Of a stretch of 64,000 bases of DNA, positions 33,931 to 43,896 are shown one piece after another (the first letter of the stretch is position 1; each line of letters begins with the position of its first letter). The notes beneath the pieces were generated by a model. That model had not been told where the DNA came from. It worked only from the letters and a program-made list of their open reading frames with translations, and searched no databases. The DNA lies in assembly GCF_024323335.1 (NCBI RefSeq), contig NC_066581.1, positions 444,007,816-444,071,815 on the forward strand, written 5' to 3'. The stretch comes from Lathyrus oleraceus. Lineage: Eukaryota; Streptophyta; Magnoliopsida; Fabales; Fabaceae. A program made the translations under genes and the position numbers.

Positions 33931-36235
33931 TCAGCTGGGAACCCGAATGGATGAGAGCAACGGCTGTCAGACTTTCAGGGTAAACAGGGATTGAATACCA
34001 AGAACCGTAGAATTTGCACTCTGCTGGATATGATACAAGGAGAACCACGTCATTTACTGATGACGCCTGCAATTGACAACTTCAGAAAGGCGAAACCATT
34101 TACCGATGGTTAGAAGATGGTAACTTGATATTTACCGATATCAACTTCAGCAAGACCATTTACCGATGGCTGCTGGGAAACAACTCTGATGTAAAAGGAA
34201 GCAAAACCATTTACCGATGGTGGCTTCACAGAAACTTGACATTTACCGATATCAACTTCAACTCGACCATTTACCGATGGCTACTGCAACTGGGGATCTG
34301 ATATTTACCGATATCGAAGAAAACGGGGCCATTTACCGATGGCGGATAAACCGGGCATTCAATATTTACCGATATCGAAGCATACAGGGCCATTTACCGA
34401 TGGCGTCTCCACTTGGGGAGGAACAAAATCTTTGTGGTGTAATCAGACAAGACGTTTACCGACGACTTCTGGGGATCTTGATTTTATCAACAAGGAAACA
34501 AAACATGACCAGACATTTACCGGTGACTGGGATGAGACTCGATGTTTACCGACATCGAAAGATGATGTTTTACCGACATCCAAAAATGACCAGACATTTA
34601 CCGATGACTGGGGAACACTTCACTAAGGGAAAAAACAAATATTTGCAACTGGAAACCAGATAGGACATTTATAGATGACTCTACTGGGGATTTCTAGCTG
34701 GGGAGTTATCAGACATTTACCGATGACTGAGGGAAGGACTCGATTGTTTACCGACATCGAAAGATGATGTTTACCGACATCAAAAAAATGAACAGACATT
34801 TACCGATGACTGGGGAGAAAACCCGATGTTTACAGACACCGAAACAATGATGACCCGACATTTACTGATGACTGGAGAGAATACCCGACGTTTACAGACA
34901 CCGAAACAATGGTGTTTACCGACACCAAAAATGATGACCAGACATTTACTGATGACTGGGGAGAATACCCGATGTTTACAGACACCGAAACAATGGTGTT
35001 TACCGACACCAAACAAAGAAACACACGCGGGTGCTAGTATGACACCTACCGGTATCACAAGAACGACATCTTAGATATGTCAAGGCAAAGTTGACCACTT
35101 GCTGGGGGTCTCACTGGGGAAAAACAAACTTTCTGTCACCAACGGGTGAGGTAATAAACCTCTGTGGGGATATCAATCCTGAACGTTGTCAAGAGCAACT
35201 GTAGCAGACTTGCTGTGCTGACGTTGAATGAAATGATCCGCCTCTGCCGGGGATACGGTCTGGTGAGGTTAACACATGAATGCATATGTTTGAATTTTTT
35301 TATGGCGTAATGCTCCATATTGAATGGGAATGCTACGCAGTTTGAGGATGCAATGATCACTAAAATGCAAAAATGCAAAAATGATGAAAAACTCCGGCTG
35401 GGGAGCCAAAACTGATCGGGTACTCCAACTCTGCAGGGAGAGCAACGACTTCTCACTCATGTTGGAGAATAGCATTGCTGCTGGGGGAAGGTAAACTCTG
35501 CTGGGGATATCCTTCAGTCCACAGATAGGATAAATGTTGGAGATAAATTTCAATGAACCTGCCTCACTCGGGGAGGAAATCGGCAAATACAGGCCTGCTG
35601 AGGATAGGCAATCCTTAGATCTGTTGGGGAATAGAAGGCACTATCCACAGACGTCTCTGCAGGGGAACACAACTCTGATAACTTCCAAACTTGCTTGGGG
35701 AAAATATCTGCTGAGGGAACGTCCTCACAGATGCCCATCTGAAAAATAGCACAACAAAATGCCCCCAGGGGATACATGGACAAGATACGCTCAAGTGTCC
35801 TCAACATTCAAAATGATTTTCAAATGTTTTGTCATCACGCAAGCCATTGTTTAGCCTTCATGTTCTTATATGCAATGCTTATCAAAAATTCGGACATTTT
35901 TGCAAACAAAACAGTAAAAAAAAAACAAAAGAGTTATTTATCTGAATAACGACTTTTATTGATTGAAAATGTGCCTGAAAAGGCAAATACATTGGGAGGC
36001 AATTCCTAGAAAGAGGTAATTGCGCACAAAAGGAAAAATCTATCCTAATGGCAACGTGAACACGGCATCCACTATTTCCCAATTCTGTTATAACTCACAG
36101 ATCATCAGTTTTCCTCCCAACTCCTTGCTTTCTGAGAAGAATGACTGGACGGATCACATCTTTCGAGATGGCAGACGACAAAGCTCGATGAAGTACAGAC
36201 AACTCAGACTGTAGTCTTCGCTATAATCCCTCTTT
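33931..36235 (-). other. Element C 3' UTR with TTTACCGATG repeats
   Basis: From about 34090 to 35010 the sequence consists of imperfect repeats with cores (A/C)ATTTACCGATGG, ATATTTACCGATATC and later ACATTTACCGATGACTGGGGA and GTTTAC(A/C)GACACCGAAACAATG. Spacing is 50-85 bp and not constant. From about 35100 to 35800 CTGGGGA words dominate. There is no conserved protein. The repeat unit differs from those of A and B although the flanking coding sequences are close, in line with the known hypervariable Ogre 3' UTR. Confidence 0.8.
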
Positions 36236-36441
36236 TGGCTGGATCGCCCTTTCGGGTTTTCAATCCACCGGGATACCCATTTTTTCCTAAGCCGCCCTTG
36301 CGGGTTTTCGACTTACCGGGTGTACAAATTCTTTTTTCATTTTATCCCTAATTTTTGCCCGAACCTTTTCTTTCTGTTTTTTGGTTCGCCGGGATGCCCT
36401 TTTTTTGCCTGGACTCTTTTTTTTCTTTTTGTCCAGCGGGT
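36236..36441 (-). other. Element C post-pol stem-loop cluster (four modules)
   Basis: Directly behind the pol stop (36446) the minus-strand RNA can form stems CTGGAC/GTCCAG, CGAACC/GGTTCG, AAGTCG/CGGCTT and GGATTG/CGATCC, separated by spacers with GGCAAAAA. The last two enclose CCC-GCAA-GGG and CCC-GAAA-GGG, both GNRA tetraloops. Compared with A and B the stems show compensatory and G-U changes. Confidence 0.6.
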
Positions 36442-36445
36442 CAAT

Positions 36446-39400
36446 TTATGCGAAGTATTTTTTGACTACATCTGAGTTAACAGGAGACGGAAAATCTTCA
36501 CCATCCATAGTTGTAAGCATCAAGGCTCCACCGGAGAATACCTTTTTCACAACATATGGACCTTCATAATTAGGAGTCCACTTGCCCCTGTTATCTGTAC
36601 CGGGAGGGAGGATCCTCTTCAAAACTAGATCACCGATCTGATAGCTTCGAGGACGCACTTTCTGATCAAAGGCTCGCTTCATCCTCCTCTGATACAACTG
36701 TCCATGACATACAGCTGCTAGCCGTCTCTCCTTGATAAGACTCAACTCGTTAAACCTTGTTCGAATCCACTCGGCTTCGTCCAGCTTGACATCCAATAAA
36801 ACTCTCAGAGAAGGAATCTCCACTTCAACAGGTAGGACAGCTTCCATACCATACACAAGGGAGTAAGGGGTTGCCCCGGTCGACGTACGTACTGAGGTAC
36901 GGTACCCATGCAAAGCGAAAGGCAGCATCTCATGCCAATCCTTGTACGTAACGACCATCTTCTGCACAATCTTCTTGATATTCTTGTTCGCCGCTTCTAC
37001 AACACCATTCATCTTCGGTCTGTAAGGAGAAGAATTGTGATGTTCAATCTTGAAATCTTTACAAAGCTCTTTCATCATCTTGTTGTTGAGATTCGAACCA
37101 TTGTCAGTGATGATTCTCTCAGGAACTCCATAACGACAGATGATTTCTTTCTTGATGAACCGGGTAACCACTTGTTTGGTAACGTTAGCATAGGAAGCTG
37201 CTTCCACCCATTTGGTGAAATAGTCAATCGCTACCAGAATGAAGCGATGTCCATTCGAAGCAGTAGGCTCAATCTTCCCTATCATATCAATGCCCCACAT
37301 GGCAAACGGCCAAGGCGAATTCATGACATTCAGAGGGCTTGGTGGTACATGCACCTTATCAGCATAGATTTGACACTTATGGCACTTCCGAGCATACTTG
37401 AAACAATCGGATTCCATAGTCATCCAGTAATAACCCGCTCTCAACAATTTCTTAGCCATTGCGTGTCCGCCGGCATGAGTACCGAAGGAACCTTCATGAA
37501 CTTCCTGCATTAACATGTTCGCCTCGGGTCTGTCCACGCATCTGAGCAAGACCATGTCAAAGTTTCTCTTATACAACACATCATCCTGATTCAAATAGAA
37601 GCTTCCAGCTAGCCTCCTCAGGGTTTTCTTGTCATTCTTCGACGCACCTTCAGGATACTCCTGAGTCTTGAGGAAGTTCTTGATGTCATAATACCACGGC
37701 TTCTCATCAATCACCACAGACTCGGCTGCAAACACATACGCAGGCCTCTCAAGTCGATTCACCGCAACCTGTGGCACATGATTCCACCAATGAACTTTGA
37801 TCATAGACGACAAAGTTGCCAAAGCATCAGCCATTTGATTCTCATCCCGGGGGACATGATACAACTTCACCTTCTTGAAGAACGTCAGTATTCTTCTGGT
37901 GTAATCTCTATACGGAATCAAATGCGGTTGATTCGTATTCCAATCTCCATTGACTTGATTGACCACTAGAGCGGAATCTCCATAAATGTCAAGCGTTTTG
38001 ATCCTCAGATCAATGGCTTCTTCTATCCCCATGATACAAGCCTCATACTCAGCTTCGTTGTTGGTGACGTCAAACGTCAATCTGGCAGAAAAAGGTATAT
38101 GAGCACCTTTAGGATTGATCAATACTGCCCCAACACCGTTACCATTCATATTCACAGCCCCATCAAACATCAGTGTCCATTTGTCATCCGGATCCGGTCC
38201 TTCCTCGACAAGAGGCTCTTCACAATCTTTCATCTTCAGATACATGATGTCTTCGTCAGGGAATTCAAACATCATAGGTTGATAATCTTCAATCGGTTGC
38301 TCGGCGAGGTAGTCTAACAGAATACTACCTTTGATGGCCTTCTGTGACGTGTACTGAATATCATATTCTGTTAGAATCATCTGCCAACGAGCAACGCGTC
38401 CGGTGAGAGCCGATTTCTCAAAGATGTACTTCACTGGATCCATCTTAGAAATCAACAAGGTAGTATGGTTCAACATATACTGCCTCAGTCGGCGAGCAGC
38501 CCAGGCCAAAGCACAGCAAGTTTTCTCGAGCAGTGAATATCTTGTTTCACAGTCGGTAAACTTTTTGCTAAGGTAGTATATGGCATGCTCTTTTCGACCA
38601 GACTCGTCATGCTGTCCCAATACACACCCCATCGAGTTCTCAGTCACTGACAGGTACATTATCAGAGGTCTCCCTGGAACTGGAGGTATCAGAATTGGAG
38701 GTTTCTGTAAATACTCTTTAATCTTGTCAAAAGCTTTCTGACAATCATCATTCCACTTGATCGCCTGATTCTTTCTGAGCAGTTTGAAAATTGGTTCGCA
38801 CGTGGCTGTTAGATGAGATATGAACCTTGCAATGTAGTTCAATCTCCCTAAAAACCCACGGACTTGCTTTTCCGTTTTTGGTTCAGGCATCTCTTGAATA
38901 GCTTTGACTTTCGCTGGATCAACCTCAATCCCTTTTTCACTGACAATGAAGCCTAAAAGCTTCCCTGATCTCACCCCAAACGTACACTTGTTCGGATTCA
39001 ACCTCAGCTTGAACTTTCTCAACCGGTCAAACAGCTTCTGCAAATTAACCAAGTGCTCCTCTTCTGTCTGCGACTTCGCGATCATATCATCTACGTACAC
39101 TTCAATTTCTTTGTGCATCATGTCATGAAAAAGAGTCGTCATTGCCCTCTGATAGGTAGCACCAGCATTCTTTAGCCCAAATGGCATCACCTTATAGCAG
39201 AACGTGCCCCAAGGTGTAATGAATGTCGTCTTTTCCATGTCCTCTGGCGCCATCTTGATCTGATTATATCCGGAGAAACCATCCATGAAAGAGAATACCG
39301 AGGATTGAGCCGTATTATCAACCAATACATCAATGTGAGGTAATGGGAAATCATCTTTCGGACTCGCTCTATTCAAATCCCGGTAATCGACACACATTCT

Positions 39401-39646
39401 GACTTTACCATCCTTCTTCGGCACAGGAACGATGTTGGCCACCCATGGGGGATAACTTGTAACAGCCAAAAAACCTGCATCCCACTGCTTCTGAACCTCT
39501 TCCTTGATCTTAGTTGCCATATCAGGACTCGTTCTACGAAGCTTCTGCTTGACCGAAGGACATCCTTCTCTAAGAGGTAATCGATGCACCACAATGTCAT
39601 ATCTAACCAGGCATATCTTGATATGACCAGGCGAATATCTCCACAT
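36446..39646 (-). CDS. pol: Element C Pol: RT, two RNase H domains and integrase
   Basis: A long open frame (1066 codons) covers RT (DYRDLN near residue 87, YVDD near 185), a first gypsy RNase H with weak motifs (to about residue 440), a second RNase H of the archaeal type typical of the Tat lineage (FDGAVN near 495, ALVVNQ), and integrase with a zinc-binding segment (residues about 710-760, HKCQ), D-D-E in GIDMIG, TDNGSN and GVVEAANKN (about 785, 848, 885) and a C-terminal GPYVVK motif. All catalytic residues seem present. The first 15 or so codons after the ATG at 39646 are out of register. The authentic frame begins upstream in exon 2 (39921) and is broken by a frameshift near 39600. Confidence 0.93.
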   Translation of the reverse strand: MWRYSPGHIKICLVRYDIVVHRLPLREGCPSVKQKLRRTSPDMATKIKEEVQKQWDAGFLAVTSYPPWVANIVPVPKKDGKVRMCVDYRDLNRASPKDDFPLPHIDVLVDNTAQSSVFSFMDGFSGYNQIKMAPEDMEKTTFITPWGTFCYKVMPFGLKNAGATYQRAMTTLFHDMMHKEIEVYVDDMIAKSQTEEEHLVNLQKLFDRLRKFKLRLNPNKCTFGVRSGKLLGFIVSEKGIEVDPAKVKAIQEMPEPKTEKQVRGFLGRLNYIARFISHLTATCEPIFKLLRKNQAIKWNDDCQKAFDKIKEYLQKPPILIPPVPGRPLIMYLSVTENSMGCVLGQHDESGRKEHAIYYLSKKFTDCETRYSLLEKTCCALAWAARRLRQYMLNHTTLLISKMDPVKYIFEKSALTGRVARWQMILTEYDIQYTSQKAIKGSILLDYLAEQPIEDYQPMMFEFPDEDIMYLKMKDCEEPLVEEGPDPDDKWTLMFDGAVNMNGNGVGAVLINPKGAHIPFSARLTFDVTNNEAEYEACIMGIEEAIDLRIKTLDIYGDSALVVNQVNGDWNTNQPHLIPYRDYTRRILTFFKKVKLYHVPRDENQMADALATLSSMIKVHWWNHVPQVAVNRLERPAYVFAAESVVIDEKPWYYDIKNFLKTQEYPEGASKNDKKTLRRLAGSFYLNQDDVLYKRNFDMVLLRCVDRPEANMLMQEVHEGSFGTHAGGHAMAKKLLRAGYYWMTMESDCFKYARKCHKCQIYADKVHVPPSPLNVMNSPWPFAMWGIDMIGKIEPTASNGHRFILVAIDYFTKWVEAASYANVTKQVVTRFIKKEIICRYGVPERIITDNGSNLNNKMMKELCKDFKIEHHNSSPYRPKMNGVVEAANKNIKKIVQKMVVTYKDWHEMLPFALHGYRTSVRTSTGATPYSLVYGMEAVLPVEVEIPSLRVLLDVKLDEAEWIRTRFNELSLIKERRLAAVCHGQLYQRRMKRAFDQKVRPRSYQIGDLVLKRILPPGTDNRGKWTPNYEGPYVVKKVFSGGALMLTTMDGEDFPSPVNSDVVKKYFA

Positions 39647-39921
39647 ATTCTCTCAGCATCTCAATCAGCCTCCTCTTGACAGAGTCCTCTAAAGCAGCCC
39701 CAATCTTGATTTCTCTTTTGGCGTCCTCAGTACCCAAATTAACAACCTCCAACTCCTCCTGATGAGGTTGGATGACCCTTTCCTCCTGCTTCAGCAATCT
39801 GACCAATTCTGCAGGGAGTTCACAGTCTTCCTCACTCTCCTCTTCAGCTTGGTAGATGGGATTGTCGAAATCATACTGAGCCATAACAGAACTGTTCATA
39901 GTGAATGCCATAAGATCGCTT
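39603..39921 (-). pseudogene. Element C Pol N-terminal part, upstream of the frameshift
   Basis: The frame begins at the predicted 3' splice site, continues through MAQYDFDN and an acidic linker, and reaches WSYQDMPG, where A continues in frame to the RT. Here a net shift near 39600 leads to a TAG. Comparison with A suggests that one or two bases were lost in the GLDTDIV codons. This linker precedes RT in all three Ogre copies; its function is unknown. Confidence 0.82.
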
Positions 39922-40172
39922 CTGCATGTTTAATGCTTTGTTTTAGAAAAAGAGTTCAATAAAGTCACAAAAAACAAAAACATTGCCATTTTTATTGTTT
40001 TGAAAAAAGATGAAAACAAAAAATAGAAAGACAGGGATCACAAAGTTTGATTTCAAAAAATGTCCTTCATTAATGATAATCATTAAAACATGATGAGGCC
40101 CTACAATGAATCACTACGCCTTGGGCAGAACGTAGGATTTTCATGCAAAATGACAAAACAACAGAAAATTAC
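39922..40172 (-). other. Element C predicted Ogre intron
   Basis: This 251-nt interval begins with GTAATT at 40172, overlapping the protease stop (GAG TAA), and ends with ATGCAG at 39922. A TTCTAA branch-point candidate is at 39948-39943. Splicing would join GA with A and read on into SDLMAF without a stop. Literature on Ogre reports a spliced intron between pro and rt; the exact sites here are inferred from the agreement of A, B and C. Confidence 0.78.
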
Positions 40173-41974
40173 TCTGTCAGAAGAGTAACTTGAACCACTT
40201 CTTCAGCCGTCCAGTTGTTGATAGACCCCCCTGGTGCACACGGGCGAACCCAGTTGTCCAAATCACAATCACTGTCACAGTCTTCACTACCGGTTGCGGA
40301 GACGTCGCCATGATTCATCAGCCCAGCGCTGGTAAAGGTACTCGGACCCGCTTGACCATTCTGCTCTGCTTGGAGAGGCTCATAACCAACGCCAAATTTG
40401 TCTTCTTTAACAGGCAAGTCCACCATCTTGCCCCAGCCTTCAGCTTTGCCAGAATCAACAACCTCCTTAGCCTGCTTGTAAGAAGTAATTGAAGCACCTG
40501 GCTTCCTCTGCTCAGCGTACGCCACTTTCTCAAGAGCCACAGTCTCAAACGCCTGACATAAGGTTTCGTGGATCTCGCCATCCACCTCAACATATTTGAA
40601 CGAGGATAGATGACTCACCAGAATCTCTTCTTCACCACACACAGTCACAATCTGACCGTTCCAGACATACTTGAGCTTTTGATGGAGAGTCGACGAGACT
40701 GCCCCTGCTGCATGAATCCATGGACGCCCCAATAAACAACTATAGGCGGGCTGGATGTCCATAACATAGAAGATGATATCGAATACCTCAGGACCTATCT
40801 TCACAGGCAAGGTAACTTCCCCACACACAGAACGTTTGGAGCCGTCGAAAGCACGAACAATCAGGTCACTGGGAGTAAGCACAAACCCTTCCACATCAAT
40901 CTTCTTCAGAATCTGCTTAGGCAACACATTCAGCGACGACCCGGTGTCTACCAATACGTGAGACAACACTGCCCCCTTGCACTCCATGGTGATGTGCAAG
41001 GCTTTGTTATGGTTCCGCCCTTCAGGCGGTAAGTCCAGGTTGGTGAAACCCACACCATGCCTGGTGCTCACATTGGCCATCACACCCTCCAGTTGATTGA
41101 CAGAAATCTCCTGAGGCACGTAAGCCAGATTCAACATCTTCAGCAAGGCATTACGGTGTGCCTCAGAGCACAACAACAGTGAAAGTATAGAAATCTTGGA
41201 CGGAGTTTGATTCAACTGATCTACAATCTTGTAGTCACTCTTCTTGATTATCTTCATAAACTCCTCCACGTCCTTCTCAAATGTCCCCTCGGGCGCTTCC
41301 TTCTGGACAGGCTCCTCCTCAACCACAGCTTGCTTACCCTTTGCTTTGGCGAGAGCCTCAGCATTATTGTCCCTCAAAGGCTGCGGTGCGAACAGACGAC
41401 CGCTTCTGGTAAAACCTCCTGGACCCCCTACATTATCCACAGCCGGACCAACAGTTGCAGGAACTCTATTCGGTAAACCAATTGTCACTGGAGCTTGATT
41501 CACTGGTCTCGTCTGACCTTCAGCCCTTCTGTTACTGCGGTAAGCATTATCATACTTCCACGACACGGCTCTACTATTCTCAACAGCCCTTCTTCCAGAC
41601 GCGGCGACAGTAGTTGGAGCACTGATGGTTATAGGCACGGAAATGGTAACTGGGGTACCATTTGCTGCAGGTGCACTAACGACCCTTTGTCCACGTTCTT
41701 CAGACGGTTTAAAGTAAATGGTGATAGTTGACACTGTCCCACGATCTTTTACAGCCCTACTGAATTGCAAACAACCCTCATCCATCATACCCTGGATACC
41801 GGCCCTTAACTGGTCGCAACCATTCTCAGAATCTGCACAGCCCAAACAATCCTCATCACAGCCCGAGTAGACACCCCCATTCAGCAGACGGCCCTTCACA
41901 ACTAGCAGAGAAGTCTGAACGTCATCAACATTAACAACCAGATCTTCAGCTTCTTTCCCCTCAATATTGTTCAC
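40169..41974 (-). CDS. pro: Element C protease region of gag-pro
   Basis: An open frame of 601 codons is in the same frame as gag and separated from it by one TAG at 41990. It starts with a cysteine-rich segment (CDEDCLGC), a T/V-rich linker and GFTRSGR, followed by the aspartic protease with VDTGSS (near 40951-40934) and SCLLGRPWIH. The listed Met is only the first one after the stop; the natural product is the end of a Gag-Pro polyprotein. The stop overlaps the predicted 5' splice site. The protease would mature Gag and Pol in the particle. Confidence 0.92.
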   Translation of the reverse strand: MNNIEGKEAEDLVVNVDDVQTSLLVVKGRLLNGGVYSGCDEDCLGCADSENGCDQLRAGIQGMMDEGCLQFSRAVKDRGTVSTITIYFKPSEERGQRVVSAPAANGTPVTISVPITISAPTTVAASGRRAVENSRAVSWKYDNAYRSNRRAEGQTRPVNQAPVTIGLPNRVPATVGPAVDNVGGPGGFTRSGRLFAPQPLRDNNAEALAKAKGKQAVVEEEPVQKEAPEGTFEKDVEEFMKIIKKSDYKIVDQLNQTPSKISILSLLLCSEAHRNALLKMLNLAYVPQEISVNQLEGVMANVSTRHGVGFTNLDLPPEGRNHNKALHITMECKGAVLSHVLVDTGSSLNVLPKQILKKIDVEGFVLTPSDLIVRAFDGSKRSVCGEVTLPVKIGPEVFDIIFYVMDIQPAYSCLLGRPWIHAAGAVSSTLHQKLKYVWNGQIVTVCGEEEILVSHLSSFKYVEVDGEIHETLCQAFETVALEKVAYAEQRKPGASITSYKQAKEVVDSGKAEGWGKMVDLPVKEDKFGVGYEPLQAEQNGQAGPSTFTSAGLMNHGDVSATGSEDCDSDCDLDNWVRPCAPGGSINNWTAEEVVQVTLLTE

Positions 41975-41989
41975 TCTATGCCCACCATG

Positions 41990-43486
41990 CTAAGGCATAG
42001 GGTTATTTACGACGTTAGGCACTGGAGCGAAGTTGATTGCCTTGGCATCGATCAAATCTTGGACCTTGTGCTGGAGAGCCCGACACTTCTCAGTATGATG
42101 CCCTGGTGCCCCAGAGTGAAAGTCACAACGGATGTTGGCGTCGTACCCAGGAGGCAATACTGTAGGCGGAGCCATTGTACGCAACTCAACCATCCCCAAC
42201 CTGAGTAGTTCGGGCAGCAGTTCGGCGTACGACATGGGTAGCGAATCAAAGCGTCGATCAGGCATCCTTTGTCTGGGCTGATACGGACGTTGTTGTTGTT
42301 GTTGTTGCGGTTGTTGAACTCTTTGCTGTTGTTGTTGACGAGGTTGAGGTGCCGGAATGGTTACTGCAGCAGCTTGACGGTATTCAATTCTGTTCTGATC
42401 TCTGCGGTGTTGAACAGCATTAGTTTCACCCTCTCTTCGGCGAGGTGCCCCAACAAACGGCTTCTTAGAAGAAGAGGAACCATCATCTTGGATCTTCCCA
42501 GTTTTAATCAAGCTCTCAGTCCTTTCTCCACAAATGACAACATCAGAAAAACTACCGAAAGGGCAGCTCCCCATCCGGTCCATAAACACACCCTGAAGAG
42601 TGCCGATAAACATATCTGTCAACTCCCTCTCCAGCATAGGGGGTTGAACTCTAGCAGCCAGTTCACGCCACCTCTGGGCGTACTCCTTGAAGCTTTCATT
42701 GGATTTCTGACAAAGACTCTGCAGCTGAGTCCGGCTCGGTGCCATGTCCATGTTGTGTTTGTATTGCCTCAAGAAGGCCTCACCCAGATCCCTCCAGCAT
42801 CGGATCGAATCTCTCTTCAATTCCATGTACCAGTCCAAAGAAGCCCCAGATAGACTATCTTGGAAAAAATACATCCACATCTTTTCATCATCGGTATACG
42901 CAGAAATTTTTCGATAATAAGCCTGCACATGGGTGCGAGGGCAAGAAGTACCGTTGTATTTATCGAAGGAAGGTGCTTTGAACTTGTGAGGGATTCTCAA
43001 ACCTTCCACCAACCCCATATTGGTAACATCAAAACCGAGAGAATTCTGACATTCCATAGCTCTAATTTTCTCAGCAAGGGCATCAACTTTACGATCCCTC
43101 TCATTAACCCTTCCCAGAATGTCTTCGTCTCCACTAAGCAGAGAGAACATATCCTCTTGTCTGTCAACAATCGGAACAGGATTACGGGCCGGGGCACGGA
43201 CTGCTCTGGCATTAGCGGCATCTGGAGCAATAGGTTGACCGTTGATTCGAATTCCCCTCAACTCATCACCTACAGCATAGTTGTTGATGGGTACAGCAGC
43301 AGCAACATTATTATCATTGACCGGGCCTCCCTCTGGCGGAGCATGGTTGACCGGTGGAATTGCAGCCTCTTGTCTCTGAACCATGGCTCGAAGTTCTTCT
43401 TGACCTTGTGCAACCCCTTGCATCATATTCATAAACTGGGCCATGTTAGCCTTCATCTCAGCCAACTCAGCTTGAACTTGATCCAT
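41990..43486 (-). CDS. gag: Element C Gag
   Basis: The frame of 498 codons starts at MDQVQAEL, which matches the start of B. It has an N-terminal helix, a capsid domain (SLGFDV, RIPHKFKAP, DWYMEL, FLRQYKHNMDMAP, FKEYAQRW), a Q-rich stretch (near 42350-42290, low complexity) and a knuckle C-X2-H-X5-H-X4-C (CDFHSGAPGH, about 42128-42084). It ends at a TAG after NPMP, where B reads on with AHGG. One base change from CAG would explain it. Without readthrough the protease would not be made from this copy. Confidence 0.92.
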   Translation of the reverse strand: MDQVQAELAEMKANMAQFMNMMQGVAQGQEELRAMVQRQEAAIPPVNHAPPEGGPVNDNNVAAAVPINNYAVGDELRGIRINGQPIAPDAANARAVRAPARNPVPIVDRQEDMFSLLSGDEDILGRVNERDRKVDALAEKIRAMECQNSLGFDVTNMGLVEGLRIPHKFKAPSFDKYNGTSCPRTHVQAYYRKISAYTDDEKMWMYFFQDSLSGASLDWYMELKRDSIRCWRDLGEAFLRQYKHNMDMAPSRTQLQSLCQKSNESFKEYAQRWRELAARVQPPMLERELTDMFIGTLQGVFMDRMGSCPFGSFSDVVICGERTESLIKTGKIQDDGSSSSKKPFVGAPRRREGETNAVQHRRDQNRIEYRQAAAVTIPAPQPRQQQQQRVQQPQQQQQQRPYQPRQRMPDRRFDSLPMSYAELLPELLRLGMVELRTMAPPTVLPPGYDANIRCDFHSGAPGHHTEKCRALQHKVQDLIDAKAINFAPVPNVVNNPMP

Positions 43487-43896
43487 ACCTCTCTGTTGAT
43501 TCAGTCTTGTTGAGTAGCGGTGCGGACGTTGATCAGCTATCCTGCCTGAACAGGAACCAAGAGTGAGAAGTCACGACCAAGAACACCTGTTATGCAAAAT
43601 GATATGAGTATGGTGCTAATGATGCGTATGATGCACATGATATGTTCATTCCTCAGGCATTCAAAGAGCCCGAGTCATCCTCAAAAGATGGCAACCTGCA
43701 GCAAGAACAACATAGAAGCACAGAAACAACATACACAAGAGTGATGAGTACAAGGTGAAACCAACAACCTCATCTATATGAGCAACAGGATCATACAACA
43801 AAGTCGACAAAGAAAATCCAAACAATCGAAGTATAACAATGAATCCCATCCAACAAGCCTGGAGGTGATTCTCAACATACATATCAAAGATACAAG
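43487..43896 (-). other. Element C spacer between ORF1 and gag
   Basis: These 410 bp contain no long frame in the coding direction. The part next to gag (about 43487-43560) resembles the sequence before gag in B. How Gag is translated downstream of ORF1 is not evident; no internal promoter was recognised. Confidence 0.6.

Noticed and set aside
34217..34663. A 148-codon plus-strand frame in the 3' UTR of C.
   Set aside because: It translates the TTTACCGATG repeats, is antisense to the element and has no match in A or B.
42269..43513. Long plus-strand frames opposite gag (42269-42853 and 42860-43513) and opposite pol (36908-37513).
   Set aside because: They are antisense shadows of conserved Gag and Pol coding sequence; they have no independent support.
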